Shown here: positions 10,205 through 20,349 of the stretch, in pieces
Position numbering within the stretch: position 1 is the stretch's first letter
Layout: every line of letters begins with the position of its first letter
The notes under the pieces: model-generated
The model's input: the letters and a program-made list of their open reading frames with translations, nothing else
Told to the model about the DNA's origin: nothing
Database searches by the model: none
Made by a program: the position numbers and the translations under genes
Assembly (NCBI GenBank): GCA_905221605.1
Contig: CAJNDS010000136.1
Location: forward strand, 1,021,629-1,085,628
Length of the DNA: 64,000 bases
Reading direction: 5' to 3'
From: Symbiodinium natans
Lineage: Eukaryota; Sar; Dinophyceae; Suessiales; Symbiodiniaceae

Positions 10205-10305
10205 TTAGGGGCACTACCCCCCTCAAAACTACCCCCCCCCCCCCGAGGTCCCCCCCCCGCAAACAGGCTCACTAGGGATAATTAAGCCAAATTAATTGGC
10301 AACAG
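10205..10305. mobile_element. Partial element, ACTACCCCCCTC family
   Basis: GGCACTACCCCCCTCAAAAC followed by a C-run and then AATTAAGCC. The complete form is at 44287-44460, and a partial opposite-strand form is at about 12740-12790. Confidence 0.5.
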
Positions 10306-10523
10306 GGTCTTGCGGGATTATTGCAGTATACGTATCTAGGGACCCAAGGGAATAGCATTCGTAATTGCAGACCTCTTGTGAAACGTCAGGTCAGTTGTTG
10401 AACTAAGGGCTTTGGGCTCCTCCTATGGAAGTCAACCCACAATTCAAAGTTCTGTGACTTCTCCTGGCCGGAGCCTAGACAAGGTGAGGCTAGAAATTGG
10501 CTACATCTGTAGCCGCCGGCGCC

Positions 10524-11102
10524 ATGCTGCGCGTGTGGAGCCGTATTTCCGGGGAAGAGCTTGCCGCTGAGCCCAAGAAGAATTTCTGGGATGTGGTGGC
10601 GGTGAAGCGCCACTTGCGTGCAAAGTATCACTACCCAATGTGCTTTCAACGGCTTTTTGAGTCTGAGAGCGGCTTCGAGGAACTTCCTGGCATGCCTCTG
10701 AAAACGAGTGAGTGGCAGCTAGTGGTGCACCCCACATTGGGTAGGCCAGACCTGGAGCACCGAGCTACAGAAGAGTTCGTGATGTACGCCGCCAAGCAAG
10801 GCCATGTTGAAGTAGCCCGTGCTCTGCTTGATGGAGGAGCCAACAAGAACTGGCAGGACGGTGTTACCAGCGAGAAGACAGCTCTCATGCACGCCTCTGC
10901 CCGGGGCCACATTGAGATGGTCCGTTTGCTGCTGGAAGCTGGTGTCAAGATGAACCTGAAGGACGCCGAAGGCAAGACCGCTCTAATGCACGCTGCCGGC
11001 AACGGCCAAGGAGAGATCGTGCATTTGCTGCTGGAGGCGGGTGCTGACAGGAACTTGCGGGACAACCGCGGCAACGTGGCCGAGATCAGTCACCTCGAGT
11101 AG
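10524..11102 (+). CDS. Ubiquitin-like plus ankyrin-repeat protein
   Basis: Intronless frame of 192 residues from ATG 10524 to TAG 11102. The N-terminal 70 or so residues (MLRVWSRISGEELAAEP, later EWQLVVHP) look like the ubiquitin-like module that often precedes ankyrin repeats in dinoflagellate proteins. Three ankyrin repeats follow: EEFVMYAAKQGHVEVARALL, then TALMHASARGHIEMVRLLLE, then TALMHAAGNGQGEIVHLLLE, with the typical (T/E)-LM-A-G-G loops and GA-N turns. It ends shortly after the last repeat, so it is small for this class. A protein-interaction role is likely from the fold; the partner is unknown. Lack of introns contrasts with neighbours and would fit retrocopying. A further in-frame TTG upstream was not preferred because ATG 10524 begins the conserved module. 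Confidence 0.88.
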   Translation: MLRVWSRISGEELAAEPKKNFWDVVAVKRHLRAKYHYPMCFQRLFESESGFEELPGMPLKTSEWQLVVHPTLGRPDLEHRATEEFVMYAAKQGHVEVARALLDGGANKNWQDGVTSEKTALMHASARGHIEMVRLLLEAGVKMNLKDAEGKTALMHAAGNGQGEIVHLLLEAGADRNLRDNRGNVAEISHLE

Positions 11103-11279
11103 CCAGCGCGTGCCCGAGACGCCCCAGGCAAAGTACGAGCACACAAAATCCCACTTGCAGAACTGGAAAGCCGCTCGTCGGTGTGGGCACCTTCACAAAG
11201 CGCTGATCCAAAGAGTGCAAATGGGGTTATTGTTGAGAAGCCTCGTAGCCGGTGGTGCTCCATGTGAGTGGAAGTAGCT

Positions 11280-11310
11280 TCCTAGGGTTTAGGGTTTAGG
11301 GTTTAGGGAT
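11280..11310 (+). repeat. Short TTTAGGG array
   Basis: Four units in the 3' flank of the ankyrin gene. Confidence 0.9.
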
Positions 11311-11674
11311 TAGGGTCCTGCCTATCCTTCCAGAGCCTCGTGTGGCAGTTTCAATTTTGTCCTTGCGCGCGTTGGCATTGGGCATGGACCCTCGGTGACC
11401 CTAGGACAGCGTATGCACTTGGATTTCTTCCGCTTGTTGGCATGCCCGTTGCACAAGGACGTTCGCGCATGATAGTGGTAGTAATTAGCTGGTCCGACGA
11501 GTCCTGGATTTGGGGATTTTCTGGCCTAGGCCCCTTTCACCTTTTGTGGTATATATAGAAAAAAATCCCTGCCATAATTTAAAGGTTGACCCTTTTTGCC
11601 CAGGGTGCATCGGAGAAAGCTCGTTGGACCCATAGTTTCGAAATTGGCCAGCTGGCATCCTTCAAACTCATCAC

Positions 11675-11780
11675 TTCTATTTGCTGAAGAACCCCCAAAA
11701 TTAAATGATAATAACCCCCATAGTATCCTTACAAGGAAGAATCCTTTCACTGTTGTTTTTTTGGAGGATTCTTAGGCAAT
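11675..11780. mobile_element. Diverged hairpin element
   Basis: CTATTTGCTGAAGAACCCCC and TTTTTTTGGAGGATTCTTAGG are imperfect inverted ends, related to the poly-C/poly-A hairpin family at 7705 and 40246. Confidence 0.5.
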
Positions 11781-11824
11781 TGGCAGTTTAGATCGCGAAG
11801 AACGTTTCACCCAAATCTCGAAGC

Positions 11825-11965
11825 AGGAGGTTCATGGTACTTACTTATAAACCCAATTCTAAGCACATTAACCTTTAGGGGCTTATCAGTGGGTTATATA
11901 TATATATATGTACAGTCATTAGTTTTAGGGGCTTATAAGTGGGTTATAAATACAAATTCACTTGG
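11825..11965. mobile_element. Repeat element, ATAAGTGGGTTATAAATACA family
   Basis: Contains two copies of TTTAGGGGCTTAT(A/C)AGTGGGTTATA, one followed by a TA run (11894-11909). Related to 9045-9127. Confidence 0.55.
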
Positions 11966-11994
11966 TTATTAAGAAACAACGAACCTCCAAGAAG

Positions 11995-12088
11995 CTCTGC
12001 GCAGCTGCGACAGACGCTCGCACAATGCCCCCTCTCTCATGGAGTCGGTGAGGTCAGGACGGTCCATGCCGTATGAGTTAGACGTAGT
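11995..12088 (+). CDS. Possible exon, unrecognised
   Basis: Open frame with LQEALRSCDRRSHNAPSLM. Polar and basic. Function unknown. Confidence 0.3.
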
Positions 12089-12271
12089 GTAGGAACCTTA
12101 ATAATTAGAATAGGGTTTTTGGGCGGTTATTTATAGTGCGATTAGATAGGGACCATGACAGAATGCGTAGCAAATATTCCGACCTCTATATTACGCACAA
12201 CCACCGCATGAATTTCTAACATCCGGCTTTGCTTTGTGCCTAGGGCACCCGCTGATGGAGGCAGGGTGTCT

Positions 12272-12298
12272 GTTATATATATATATATATATATATAT
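12272..12298. repeat. TA dinucleotide run
   Basis: Uninterrupted TA repeat of about 26 bp next to a short CCCTAAR array. Confidence 0.9.
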
Positions 12299-12346
12299 CA
12301 AAAACCCTAAGCCCTAAACCCTGAAACCCTACACCAATACAAGTTG

Positions 12347-12432
12347 CGGTTGTTAGATCTCAAAGCCAGCCTCGAGCGGGTGCGTGACAGCAGGCCCCCA
12401 GGGGCTACCGCCAGTTGCAGATTGCTTTTAGA
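12347..12432 (+). CDS. Possible exon, unrecognised
   Basis: Open frame LDLKASLERVRDSRPPGATA, with a helix-like start. No family is recognised. It is separated from its neighbours by arrays. Confidence 0.35.
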
Positions 12433-12550
12433 TAGGGCCTGAGCCACGCTTGAAGACTTGAAGTTCGGCATTCCAAGGGCAGAAAGATCGATTGAGGGGT
12501 TTAGGGCTTATAGATGTTTCTAGGCTTATGGGGTGAAGAATGTTTACTAA

Positions 12551-12678
12551 ATACAGTAAACTCCCCAAAGTTGGAACATGATTATCCTCATACCCCAGGA
12601 AGGTTACTAAAGGGAATCCCATCACCAATCGGCCTTAGACAGACCATGTTCCAACTTTACGGAGTTTACTGTATGGGG
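12551..12678. mobile_element. Inverted-repeat element, single copy in window
   Basis: TACAGTAAACTCCCCAAAGT and the following TGGAACATG are mirrored by CATGTTCCAACTTTACGGAG and the following TTTACTGTA. The arms are about 28 bp and nearly perfect, with about 65 bp between them. Confidence 0.8.
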
Positions 12679-12889
12679 AAAATACGCCCCACAAGCAGCA
12701 GGGTTCAAGTTTTAGGAAAATTTAGGTTTGAGGACTTGCAAGGACCCCGCCTAGGGGGAGTAGTATAGACGGGGGTAACGGGGATCCCATGATAACAGCG
12801 TAGGGCTCAGGGTTTAGGGCTTCTAGGGCAGAGGTTGCAGAACCCCAGGGCCCTTATGAAGCTCTCAAGTTTGGGCTACGGATGAGGGA

Positions 12890-12952
12890 GGGAGATAGAG
12901 AAAGAGATAGAGAAAGAGAGAGAGAGAGAGAGAAGGAGAGAGAGAGAGAGAG
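12890..12952 (+). repeat. GA-rich microsatellite
   Basis: (GA)n with interruptions (GATAGA, GAAGGA). Confidence 0.9.
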
Positions 12953-13019
12953 CTATAGTCCCCACGAAGCCCTGAACCCTAACACGGCGCCTCACAAGCC
13001 CTATGAAGCCCTAGCTGTC

Positions 13020-13083
13020 CCTAAACCCTAAACCCTAAACCCTAAACCCTAAACCCTAAACCCTAAACCCTAAACCCTAAACC
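13020..13083 (-). repeat. CCCTAAA array
   Basis: Nine near-perfect units. Confidence 0.95.
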
Positions 13084-13143
13084 CCAGAGTTTCAGAAGCT
13101 CGGTTAGGTTGAGGAGCTCTTCGAGTCGAGGCCAGAAGATGGT

Positions 13144-13395
13144 GGGTTTAGGGTTTAGGGTTTAGGGTTTAGGGTTCAGGGTTCGGGAATGTATGGCTCA
13201 GGGCCTGCTCGGGTTTAGGGTTTGGGGTTTGGGGTTTAGGGTTTAGGGTTTAGGGTTTAAGGTTTTTGGGGTTTAGGGTTTAGGGTTTAGGGTTCGGGAA
13301 TGTATGGCTCAGGGCCTGCTCGGGTTTAGGGTTTGGGGTTTAGGGTTTAGGGTTTAGGGTTTAGGGTTTAGGGTTTAGATTTTAGGGTTTAGTCT
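13144..13395 (+). repeat. TTTAGGG array with 111-bp duplication
   Basis: TTTAGGG runs enclose two copies of GGTTCGGGAATGTATGGCTC plus the following AGGGCCTGCTCGGG (about 13180 and 13291). A block of unique sequence plus array was duplicated in tandem. Confidence 0.9.
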
Positions 13396-13507
13396 ACTTT
13401 AGGAGTTGCCGTGGCATGAGGGGCCTCCACTTTCATTCAAGCAGTGGAGGGGGGGGACTCATAGTTGACAAACCTAGGTGGGACTATTCTACAACTTTAT
13501 CACTTTA

Positions 13508-13600
13508 TGAGTTTTGGTTGCTTTAATTTCATATTAAGGGAGCCAAAACTTAAACTTTTGGTTGCTTTAATTTCATATTAAGGGAGCCAAAAGTTAAACG
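13508..13600 (+). repeat. Tandem duplication of about 50 bp
   Basis: TTTTGGTTGCTTTAATTTCA followed by TATTAAGGGAGCCAAAA occurs twice in tandem. Confidence 0.85.
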
Positions 13601-13667
13601 TTTATTGGGGGGTTAAAGAGCAGCCAAGAAACCATCCCAGTTCCCTCAACGCACGAAAGCACTTCCA

Positions 13668-13762
13668 ACGGTCTCCCAGACTTCTGGGAGGATCCAAAAA
13701 GTAGATCCCCCTTAAGGGTTCCTAAGAATGGCCCAGGAGTAGAAAAGGGTACTATTTGGGCC
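13668..13762. mobile_element. Partial element, CTGGGAGGATCCAAA family
   Basis: CCCAGACTTCTGGGAGGATC followed by CAAAAAGTAGA marks the family end. Fuller copies are at 25283-25412, 45948-46330 and 57283-57428. Confidence 0.6.
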
Positions 13763-14034
13763 CTAAACCCTAAACCCTAGCCCTAAACCCTAAACCCTAA
13801 ACCCCAAACCCCAAACCCTAAACCCTAAGGGGTCTGGGATTTTTTGAGGGCTACACTCGTGTGCAGATGTGGCTTTGTGCTTCCAATTCCGCCGTCCAGG
13901 GGCAACAAGGCCTGAAACAGTGTAATCAACCCTAAACCCTAAACCCTAAACCCTAAAGGAGGGGCCCTTATACTGGACCTAAGGGGTACTGTAGGAGGTA
14001 TGTATAGGGGCTATATGGGGGGGGGTTATAGGGA

Positions 14035-14155
14035 AGAATAAGATTGAGGGAGCCCTAGTTATAAGTAGAGTTATCAGGGCCCTAAATTGTGCTAGAAGGA
14101 TCCTAAATTAGGTCATAAGCCCCTTAACTACAGTTAGTAGAGTGAGGGGGCTGCT
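14035..14155. mobile_element. Inverse copy of the 8330-8449 element
   Basis: Read on the - strand it gives CTGTAGTTAAGGGGCTTATG, then CCTAATTTAGGATCCTT and TAACTCTACTTATAACTAGG, the same order as at 8345-8435. Confidence 0.75.
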
Positions 14156-14170
14156 TGTACACCCCCAAAT

Positions 14171-14252
14171 CTCCGGCAAAGCCCTACTTCTCGCGCTGAC
14201 TGGAGGTTTGAGATGGTCTTCCGAGCTTGCGAGACGCGCCCGGCCAAGGTTG
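14171..14252 (+). CDS. Possible exon, unrecognised
   Basis: Open frame SRADWRFEMVFRACETRPAK ending at a candidate donor CCAAG|GTTGGG. No domain is recognised. Confidence 0.35.
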
Positions 14253-14689
14253 GGGGGGGGGGAGGGGGCTCTCCATTCCCCCCAGCGACATACCACTTAA
14301 CTAAGGGATACACCTTAGCTCATAAACACAGGATCTCTATGATGATTCGAGGGCCCTAAACACTAAAGACCTCTCTTCCTCAGAACTCGTAAGCCTAAAC
14401 CCTAAACCCTAAACCCTAAGCCCTAAACGGGGTGGACCTTGTTTGGGGGACCTTTTCAGGGACCTTGTCAGGGACCTTGTGGTGACCTTGTGGGGGAGGA
14501 AGTGAAAGCCATGCCTTAAGAAGCCAAAGCCTATGTTTGTGGTTTTTGTTATGATGCAAACCAACCCTAAACCCTAAACCCTAAACCCTAAACCCTCGTA
14601 TGACTAGAGGAATCCTTGGGCAGCCTACAGAACAGTAGGTTTAAGCCTCGGAAGGCTTGAAGATGTTTTAAGAGGAAAAATGGTTTAAT

Positions 14690-14800
14690 AGAGGGGTCGG
14701 AATAATTACCAATAGGCTTCCCTTCTGTTCTCTTTGTAATTATATTACAATAATAACTGCCAAAAACCCTGTTATAAAATTATTAAGGCCCCTATGTTGC
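14690..14800. mobile_element. Element of the AGGGGTCGGAATA family
   Basis: Begins AGAGGGGTCGGAATAATTAC, contains TTGTAATTATATTACAATAA and ends TTATTAAGGCCCCTATGTT. The ends are inverted (GGGGTC / GGCCCCT). Relatives: 28525-28622, 45405-45495 (opposite strand), and shorter pieces at 12090-12175 and 23286-23352. Confidence 0.65.
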
Positions 14801-14892
14801 AGTGAAAACGTTACACGATTAGATTCCGATGTGCCCTGCCGCGCCATCATTAAGAGAAAGCTGAAGCCGCGTGGCTTTCTTCTAAGCTGCAG

Positions 14893-15042
14893 GGGTGCGA
14901 CAGTTGCCGCTTCTGGGCGCAGGTCTTGCGCCTCCTGCGGCATCTGGAGAGCGAGAAGGACTTCAACAAGTGCCCCTACCTGCAGTTACTTTCGAAGGGG
15001 ATCGGGGATCAAGTCGAGGGCTTGATCAAGTCGAGGGCTTGA
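14893..15042 (+). CDS. 3'-terminal exon of an unrecognised gene
   Basis: After the acceptor aagctgcag the frame includes GCDSCRFWAQVLRLLRHLES, then KDFNKCPYLQLLSKGIGD, ending at TGA 15040-15042. The amphipathic leucine/arginine stretch looks genuinely coding. An 18-bp tandem duplication (GATCAAGTCGAGGGCTTG) at the very end encodes DQVEGL/IKSRA and brings in the stop, so the C-terminus may be recent. The upstream exon is not identified. Confidence 0.5.
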   Translation, partial: GCDSCRFWAQVLRLLRHLESEKDFNKCPYLQLLSKGIGDQVEGLIKSRA

Positions 15043-15298
15043 GATGTTTGATGAAGTGTGGGGGCGCATAGGCTCCGATGTCTAGGGCTTCATGCTTGGT
15101 TCTACGATCCTGTGCCACAATTTGGGTCACGTGGCGGCCAGATTCGCATGTCCAGCAAGTTTGAGAACTCCTTCAGAGCTGTCCAAGCTGGTCTCAGCTG
15201 ACTAGGAGCGTCACACCAGATGCGGCAAGTTCCTTGCTTTCCTTACTGTAGATTGGCTACCCTAGCAACATTCTGCATATCACTGTATATCTCATGGG

Positions 15299-15388
15299 CC
15301 CCTAAACCCTAAACCCTAAACCCTAAACCCTAAACCCTAAACCCTAAACCCTAAACCCTAAACCCTAAACCCTAAACCCTAAACCCTA
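15299..15388 (-). repeat. CCCTAAA array
   Basis: About thirteen near-perfect units upstream of the coiled-coil gene. Confidence 0.95.
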
Positions 15389-15469
15389 CACTTTGTCCAT
15401 CCGCAGTGACCCACATGAAGCACTTCCAGGGATGAAGTGGTGATTGGGAGTCAGGTTCCTGGCACGAGA

Positions 15470-16238
15470 CTTCGCGGGCGTGCTCGAGCAAGAGGAGCTG
15501 GCGCATGTGCTGCGGCAGGTTGCCTATAAGCGAGCATTTCATAAAGTTTTGTCTCGACAGGAGTTGGAGAGGAGAAAGTCCGAGGCCGGGGTTTAGGGTT
15601 TAGGGTTTAGGGTTTAGGGTTTCTGGAGTTGCTTTTTGCAAAAGTTCGCCGGGAGGCCAAAGCCAGAGTGGCAGAGCAGGCGGCCCAAGCGTCTCGGGCG
15701 GCCGACGCCGAAGCCGCAGCACGGCGGGCTGCTGCGGAGGCCGCGGCTGCAGCGCAGCAGACGCAGGCGGAGGCCGCACGCCAGGCGGCCAAGGACGAGG
15801 CGGCGCAGGCGGCAGAGCGTGCGCGCCAGGCCGAGGTGGCCGAGTTCCTCGAGGCTGCCAAGGCCGCCAAGGCCCGGCGCGAGGCCAAGGAGGCCGAGGC
15901 CAAGGCAGCGGAGGCCAAGGCTCCGACCTTCGTCCCGGCCTCGGTGCAAGCGGTTCCTGCGGACGCGTCAGCACCAGAAGCTTCGGCACCAGCAGCACAA
16001 GCAGTTCCTGCAGCGCCAGCTGCAACGCCTGCAAAGGCCAAGGCGAGAGCCACGATGCATGCTGTGAGCGGCCCTTTCACACGTTTTGTTGCATCGTCAT
16101 TAAGCATGCAGCACTATGCATGGCTGCACTGCTGTTGTTGCTGCTACATATTGCTCTGGCTTGCAGGGAATGGTGGTGGCTGCTCGCTTCCCGATCAAGC
16201 CAGCGGTGGCCTTACATGCCAGAGTCGTCGTTGTTTGA
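15470..16238 (+). CDS. Alanine-rich coiled-coil protein (3' exons)
   Basis: Four exon segments can be joined in one frame. About 15470-15518 (LEQEELAHVLRQ) meets 15561-15584 (ELERRKSE) across a 42-bp GT-AG intron. That joins 15656 onward (AKARVAEQAAQ and on) across a 71-bp GC-AG intron filled with TTTAGGG. The long exon of about 135 residues is Ala/Glu/Arg-rich with heptad-like spacing, then a Pro/Ala/Val linker, ending before GTGAGC near 16062. A last exon from 16167 (GMVVAARFPIKPAVALHA) reaches TGA 16236-16238. It is a coiled-coil structural or scaffold protein by composition; the partner is unknown. The 5' end is not found. GC content and alanine codon use are higher than in flanking DNA. 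Confidence 0.7.
15585..15655 (+). repeat. TTTAGGG array forming a GC-AG intron
   Basis: The 71-bp segment starts GCC and ends GGGAG. GAGGCC occurs at both edges (15582-15587 and 15653-15658). Removal joins GAG to GCC in frame. Confidence 0.7.
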
Positions 16239-16584
16239 GTTTAACACAGTAGAACTCAGTCGGATAACATCGAATTCTCTGCTGTGCCGCACAAGTCTTG
16301 CCATCGAGAGTTGAGACTCCGCCCAAGTGCTTTCTTGACTTGACTTAGGCAGCTGAGACACAGGATGCCGCCGCTTGGCCTGAGAGAAGGGAATTCCCAA
16401 ACCTCCTTCGCTTTTGCCAAGGGATCCTATCGGATGTGCCTCGCCCCACTCAACAAGCTTGCCACCCTACCTTTCACGCCCTAAAGCTATATCCCCATCA
16501 GCCCCAGCCCGCAGTCCTCAACCCTAAACCGTAAACCCTAAACCCTAAACAGTCGCATGGGCCACATTGGGCCACAGGCCACAC

Positions 16585-16662
16585 CCCAACAGCCCGGAGC
16601 GAAGCCTCTGGTGCCCGGGCAGCAGTCGCCCGCACCGGAGCTGCCGGAGGAGCGGTTCTGAC
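16585..16662 (+). CDS. Possible 3'-terminal exon, proline-rich
   Basis: Open frame PQQPGAKPLVPGQQSPAPEL continuing to a TGA at about 16660. Proline/glutamine-rich. It could be an alternative end of the upstream gene or a separate gene. Confidence 0.3.
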
Positions 16663-16922
16663 TAGAAGGTTCAAGGTTTAGGGTTTGGGGATTAGGGTTC
16701 CTTTGGTTTCAGGGTTGGGGCAGTTGAAGGGGTCCCGGGCTATATGTCAGAAGGAGCCTAGAATGCAAAAATGCTAGCGGAGTGAAAAGGGGTGCTGAGG
16801 AAAGTCTCAACCCCCAGAAGCCCTGCTGCCAGAACTTGGCCGCCAGCTTCTGCGGCTTTCCCTGAGCCTGAAACCTCCCTGAACACGGGGTGTAGGGTGG
16901 AAGCCTCAGCCTCATAAACACC

Positions 16923-16990
16923 GGGTTTAGGGTTTAGGGTTTAGGGTTTGGGGTTTAGGGTTTAGGGTTTAGGGTGACCCTAAACCCTAA
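16923..16990 (+). repeat. TTTAGGG array
   Basis: About eight units with one GGGTTTGGGG variant, meeting a short opposite CCCTAAA block at 16979. Confidence 0.9.
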
Positions 16991-17023
16991 ACCTTAAAGC
17001 TCCCTAAAGAACCACCAGTCGCA

Positions 17024-19191
17024 GGCGACACCGCCAGCAGCGGCGGCGGCACCCGCAGTGGCCAAGCCCGGTGGCATCCATCCGCTGCCCAACGTGGCGA
17101 AGCCGCGCCGTCCCTGGAAGTGGTTGGGGTTTAGGGTTTAGGGTTTAGGGTTTAAAGGGTTTAGGGTTTATAGGGTTTTATAGGGTTTATAGGGTTTTAT
17201 AGGGTTTATAGGGTTTAGGGTTTAGAGTTGCAGAGTTCCAAGCAAGAGCCTTCGTTCTCGAGTTGTTCTAAACTACGGGTTCTGTTCCGGAAGTTACCCA
17301 GCAGGCACCCTGATTCAAAGCGCCCCCTCCGCCGGCATACTTTACCACCCTAAACCTAAACTCCCCAGATTAAGAAGTTTGGGTCGCCCTAAACCCTAAA
17401 CCCTAAACCCTAAACCCTACATCCCAAGCCCTAAGCCGCCTCCCTCAAGCCAGCGGCCATGAGTCTGAGGGCGGCCAGTGGCGTGGTGCCGCCCCGCTTT
17501 GTCCCGGCCTCTCAGGCTCATCTGCTGGGTTTGTAGGGTTTACCTACTGACCTGCTGGCTCTTAGGTGGGGGGTATGAAGAGCATGAGGGTATAAGTGCG
17601 TGTGAGGATTTTGCCAAGGTGGATCGAAGGGTTTAGGGTTCAGGGGTTGGGGTTGCCCTCAAAAGACCTCACCAGTCCTGGGTTCAAACGGCTTCTCAAG
17701 GGCTTAGGACCGCATGTCACATTGCGACCCGGAAGCCTTGTAAACCGAAACCGGAGTCGGACACGCAGGCTGAGGAGGAGCGACCTGCGAAGCGCCAAAA
17801 GCTGGAGGGCCAGGACCCTGTTCCGCTGCTCTCGAAGGGCCTTAATCGCCAGGTTTTAGGGTTTAGGGTTTAATTGCTGAGTTGGCCACGAAGCTCTGAT
17901 TCGGAAGCCCAAAAAGCCCTGTAAACTCCAAAAACCTCAACCCTTGACTGCCATAGACCACAAGGCCAGGCCTCGTAGCGTCACCGGTCAAGGAGTGGGG
18001 AATCCCAACCCGGGCAGTAGCCCATGCGTGCAGAAGCTCCCCCGCAACCGGGAAAATACTCTTGCAAGCTTGACGGCTCTTTCCAAGCCCTTGAATAGAT
18101 TAACATTCCCTGCCTCCCTGCACACTAAGCTCGACACCCCGAGCCACAGAGCAGGACACCGAGCCTGCATCTGCGTGAAGCTGAGGGCAGAGGGGGGGGG
18201 GGGGGTTGCTGGTGGGGGTTGTCCATGCAGCACCTAGAATAAAGACAGGCTTCCTGGATGTCGCGTTAACAGGGTTCAGATTTTTGGGTTGTTGGGCTGG
18301 GCTAAACTTCCGGTAAAGACATGCTTACGTTGGCATGCTGAGGAATCCTGTTCACACCTTGCGCTGTGCAGGTTTTGCTGGTGGTAGTTGCCTGAAGTCT
18401 CCTTACCCGCTAGCCACATTCGAAGCCATGACCTTCTGCACCTTTCAAAGTTCTTTCGACGTTTTTTGACGCCAAAAAGGACACCATGAACGCACGGCAA
18501 TACAAAACCCGCAACTGCATTACCCAGGTCGACTCGAAGGAGGACACGGAGCCGATGAGCAAGATGCAACAGGAACCTGAAGTAGTGAAGCCTGTGATTC
18601 TCATTCGGGAGGGTTTTGTGTGTAGGGCGGCCATTGAGGGCTTACTGGCTGTGAGTGCCACAAGTGTGCTAGACTAGCTAGAGTTTGTTTATGCATATCT
18701 TCCTTGCAAGCCAACTCTCATGTGCACTGTACCGCTGCCTCCAGCAGCAATTCTCTGTAAGCTCCACAGCCTGCTTGTGCAGCTCAGTATGCCGTGGCAG
18801 CTTGTCATGAAGAGAGGCTAGCTCCAGGCTCTCATGTAGTTCCTGTACATAGCCTTGCTAGCCCGTACTATCTTCCCAGACAGTGAAATTATCTGTAATA
18901 GAATGAGCACCCACATGAAACACCACTAGGGTCTTCAGTCCTTGAGACGCGCGTTGCTGCCTCACAAGTCGCAAGTGAGAACTTGAAGACCCATCTACAT
19001 CAACCCTGTAAAGGCTTTTCTTCTTAACTCCTAAGGCGCACGTTCGCGATATGATTCCGGAATAGACGTTGAGGAATTTAGCTTCAGGATTTAACTTACA
19101 CCTCGTTTCACAGTTTCACAGCTTGGCTGCTTCATCTCCGCAGGAACTGGAGCAGCTGCGACGAGAGAATGCAGCACTCAGGACCGTTTGA
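17024..19191 (+). CDS. Gene with basic NLS-like stretch and C-terminal coiled coil
   Basis: Candidate exons: 17024-17120 (QATPPAAAAAPAVAKPGGIH, then PLPNVAKPRRPWKW), about 17455-17525 (MSLRAASGVVPPRFVPASQA), about 17745-17852 (ESDTQAEEERPAKRQKLEGQ, ending LLSKGLNRQ), and 19143-19191 (ELEQLRRENAALRTV then TGA). The last two join in phase 0: CGCCAG|GTTTTA at 17852 and CTCCGCAG|GAACTG at 19142, giving NRQELEQLRRENAALR. The segment PAKRQKLE resembles a nuclear localisation signal, and the C-terminus is a short leucine-zipper-like coil, so a nuclear role is possible. Linkage of the first two exons is weaker. The 1.3-kb last intron contains two short open frames of no clear meaning. Confidence 0.5.
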
Positions 19192-19596
19192 TGATTTGGG
19201 TTGGGGAAACCGAGTGCTTGAAAGACTTCGGGTACATCCTCAAACGAAACAGCCTATGCGGGAGCAACACGAGACTCTTCGCCCTAGCCCCCAGAGACTC
19301 CACCACCCCTCAATACAGGCATGCTCTTCCGATCAATAAGACCTCTACTAAGTTTAGGGAGTTGTTTTGTTCCATGGGCCTTGTCCTTGGGATACACTTT
19401 AATTACCCGTGGGCAGGATTTTTCGGAGTGAGAGCCCTAAACCCTAAGCCCGTGAGTTTTCAGCCAGCTCCTCAGCCCTAAACCCTAAACTGGGTTGTTC
19501 TTGGGGATATGCTTTACTTTCCCTTCTTTCCTTATAAGGGAACCTGTTCATAAATAATATTCAAAGGGTTTAGTTTAAAGCACAGCCAAGAAAACA

Positions 19597-19768
19597 ATTA
19601 GAGCTCTAAACCCTATAAACCCTAAACCCTATCAACTATCAACCCTAAACCCTCAACCCTAAACGCTAAACCCTAAATCCTAAACCCTAAACCCTAAACC
19701 CTAAACCCTAAACCCTAAACCCTAAACCCTAAACCCTAAACCCTAAACCCTAAACCCTAAACCCTAAC
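19597..19768 (-). repeat. CCCTAAA array
   Basis: About two dozen units, the first few degenerate and the rest perfect. Confidence 0.95.
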
Positions 19769-19784
19769 CCAAAACCTCAGAGGA

Positions 19785-20119
19785 GCAAAGCTGCGACAGC
19801 GGCGACCTCGGCCCTCGGCTCTGCTGGTGGAGGCAAGCTTCAGGCCGCTCCGTGGGTTTAGGGTTTAGGGTTTAGGGTTTAGGGTTCAGGGTTCAGGGTT
19901 CAGGGTTCAGGGTTCAGGGTTCAGGGTTCGGCTCGTTGTTTTTTTGAGTTTTTTTTGGAGGGGGGGGGGCAAGTGTGTGTTCAGGTTTTTTGGGGTTTGG
20001 GCCAATTAGGGAAGTTATTATGGTTCCGGGGCACGCCTAGCCGCCAAATATCTCTAATGTGTCCGGTTGATGGTGGGTGCAGGCTTCAACGAATGCGGAA
20101 GGCCAGGGAAGAATGTGAA
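19785..20119 (+). CDS. Possible 5' exons upstream of the PARP gene
   Basis: A GC-rich segment after aacctcag encodes RSKAATAATSALGSAGGGKL and stops at the TTTAGGG array (19855). A second short exon at about 20083-20119, between gtgcag and a strong donor GTAAGG, encodes LQRMRKAREECE, helical. They may be early exons of the gene at 20877-22717 or a separate gene. Confidence 0.4.
19855..19928 (+). repeat. TTTAGGG / TTCAGGG array
   Basis: Four TTTAGGG units, then seven TTCAGGG units, a cluster of one point variant that suggests local duplication. Confidence 0.9.
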
Positions 20120-20251
20120 GGTAAGGTGGGCTGATTCCCAGAGCGCCCACTTGCGCTGCGTCTTCCACGCACTTGATCCAAGTCGTGCTTGTTCCCGAGA
20201 CGAAACATCGAGCTCTATGAGTAAAAATTTGGAGAGCTTTAGGCTGATGTG

Positions 20252-20349
20252 TTGGGATGTTCCCCCTGATACTAACAGTCCTTCCTTACTAGAGACAAAA
20301 GAACCCCCCTCTGAACATCCCTACTAATAGGGGGAACATCCCATCCCAA
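20252..20349. mobile_element. Inverted-repeat element with 8-bp target duplication
   Basis: Left end TTGGGATGTTCCCCCTGATA and right end GGGGGAACATCCCATCCCAA are inverted repeats. CTGATGTG flanks both sides (20244-20251 and 20350-20357). An 8-bp duplication is typical of hAT-type insertion. Related sequence is at 45990-46240. Confidence 0.8.

Noticed and set aside
10646-11074. 142-codon - strand frame
   Set aside because: Complement of the ankyrin gene.
15600-16107. Alternative-frame and - strand frames of 110-166 codons
   Set aside because: High GC and alanine codons open all frames here; the chosen frame is the one that joins upstream exons in phase and has coiled-coil character.
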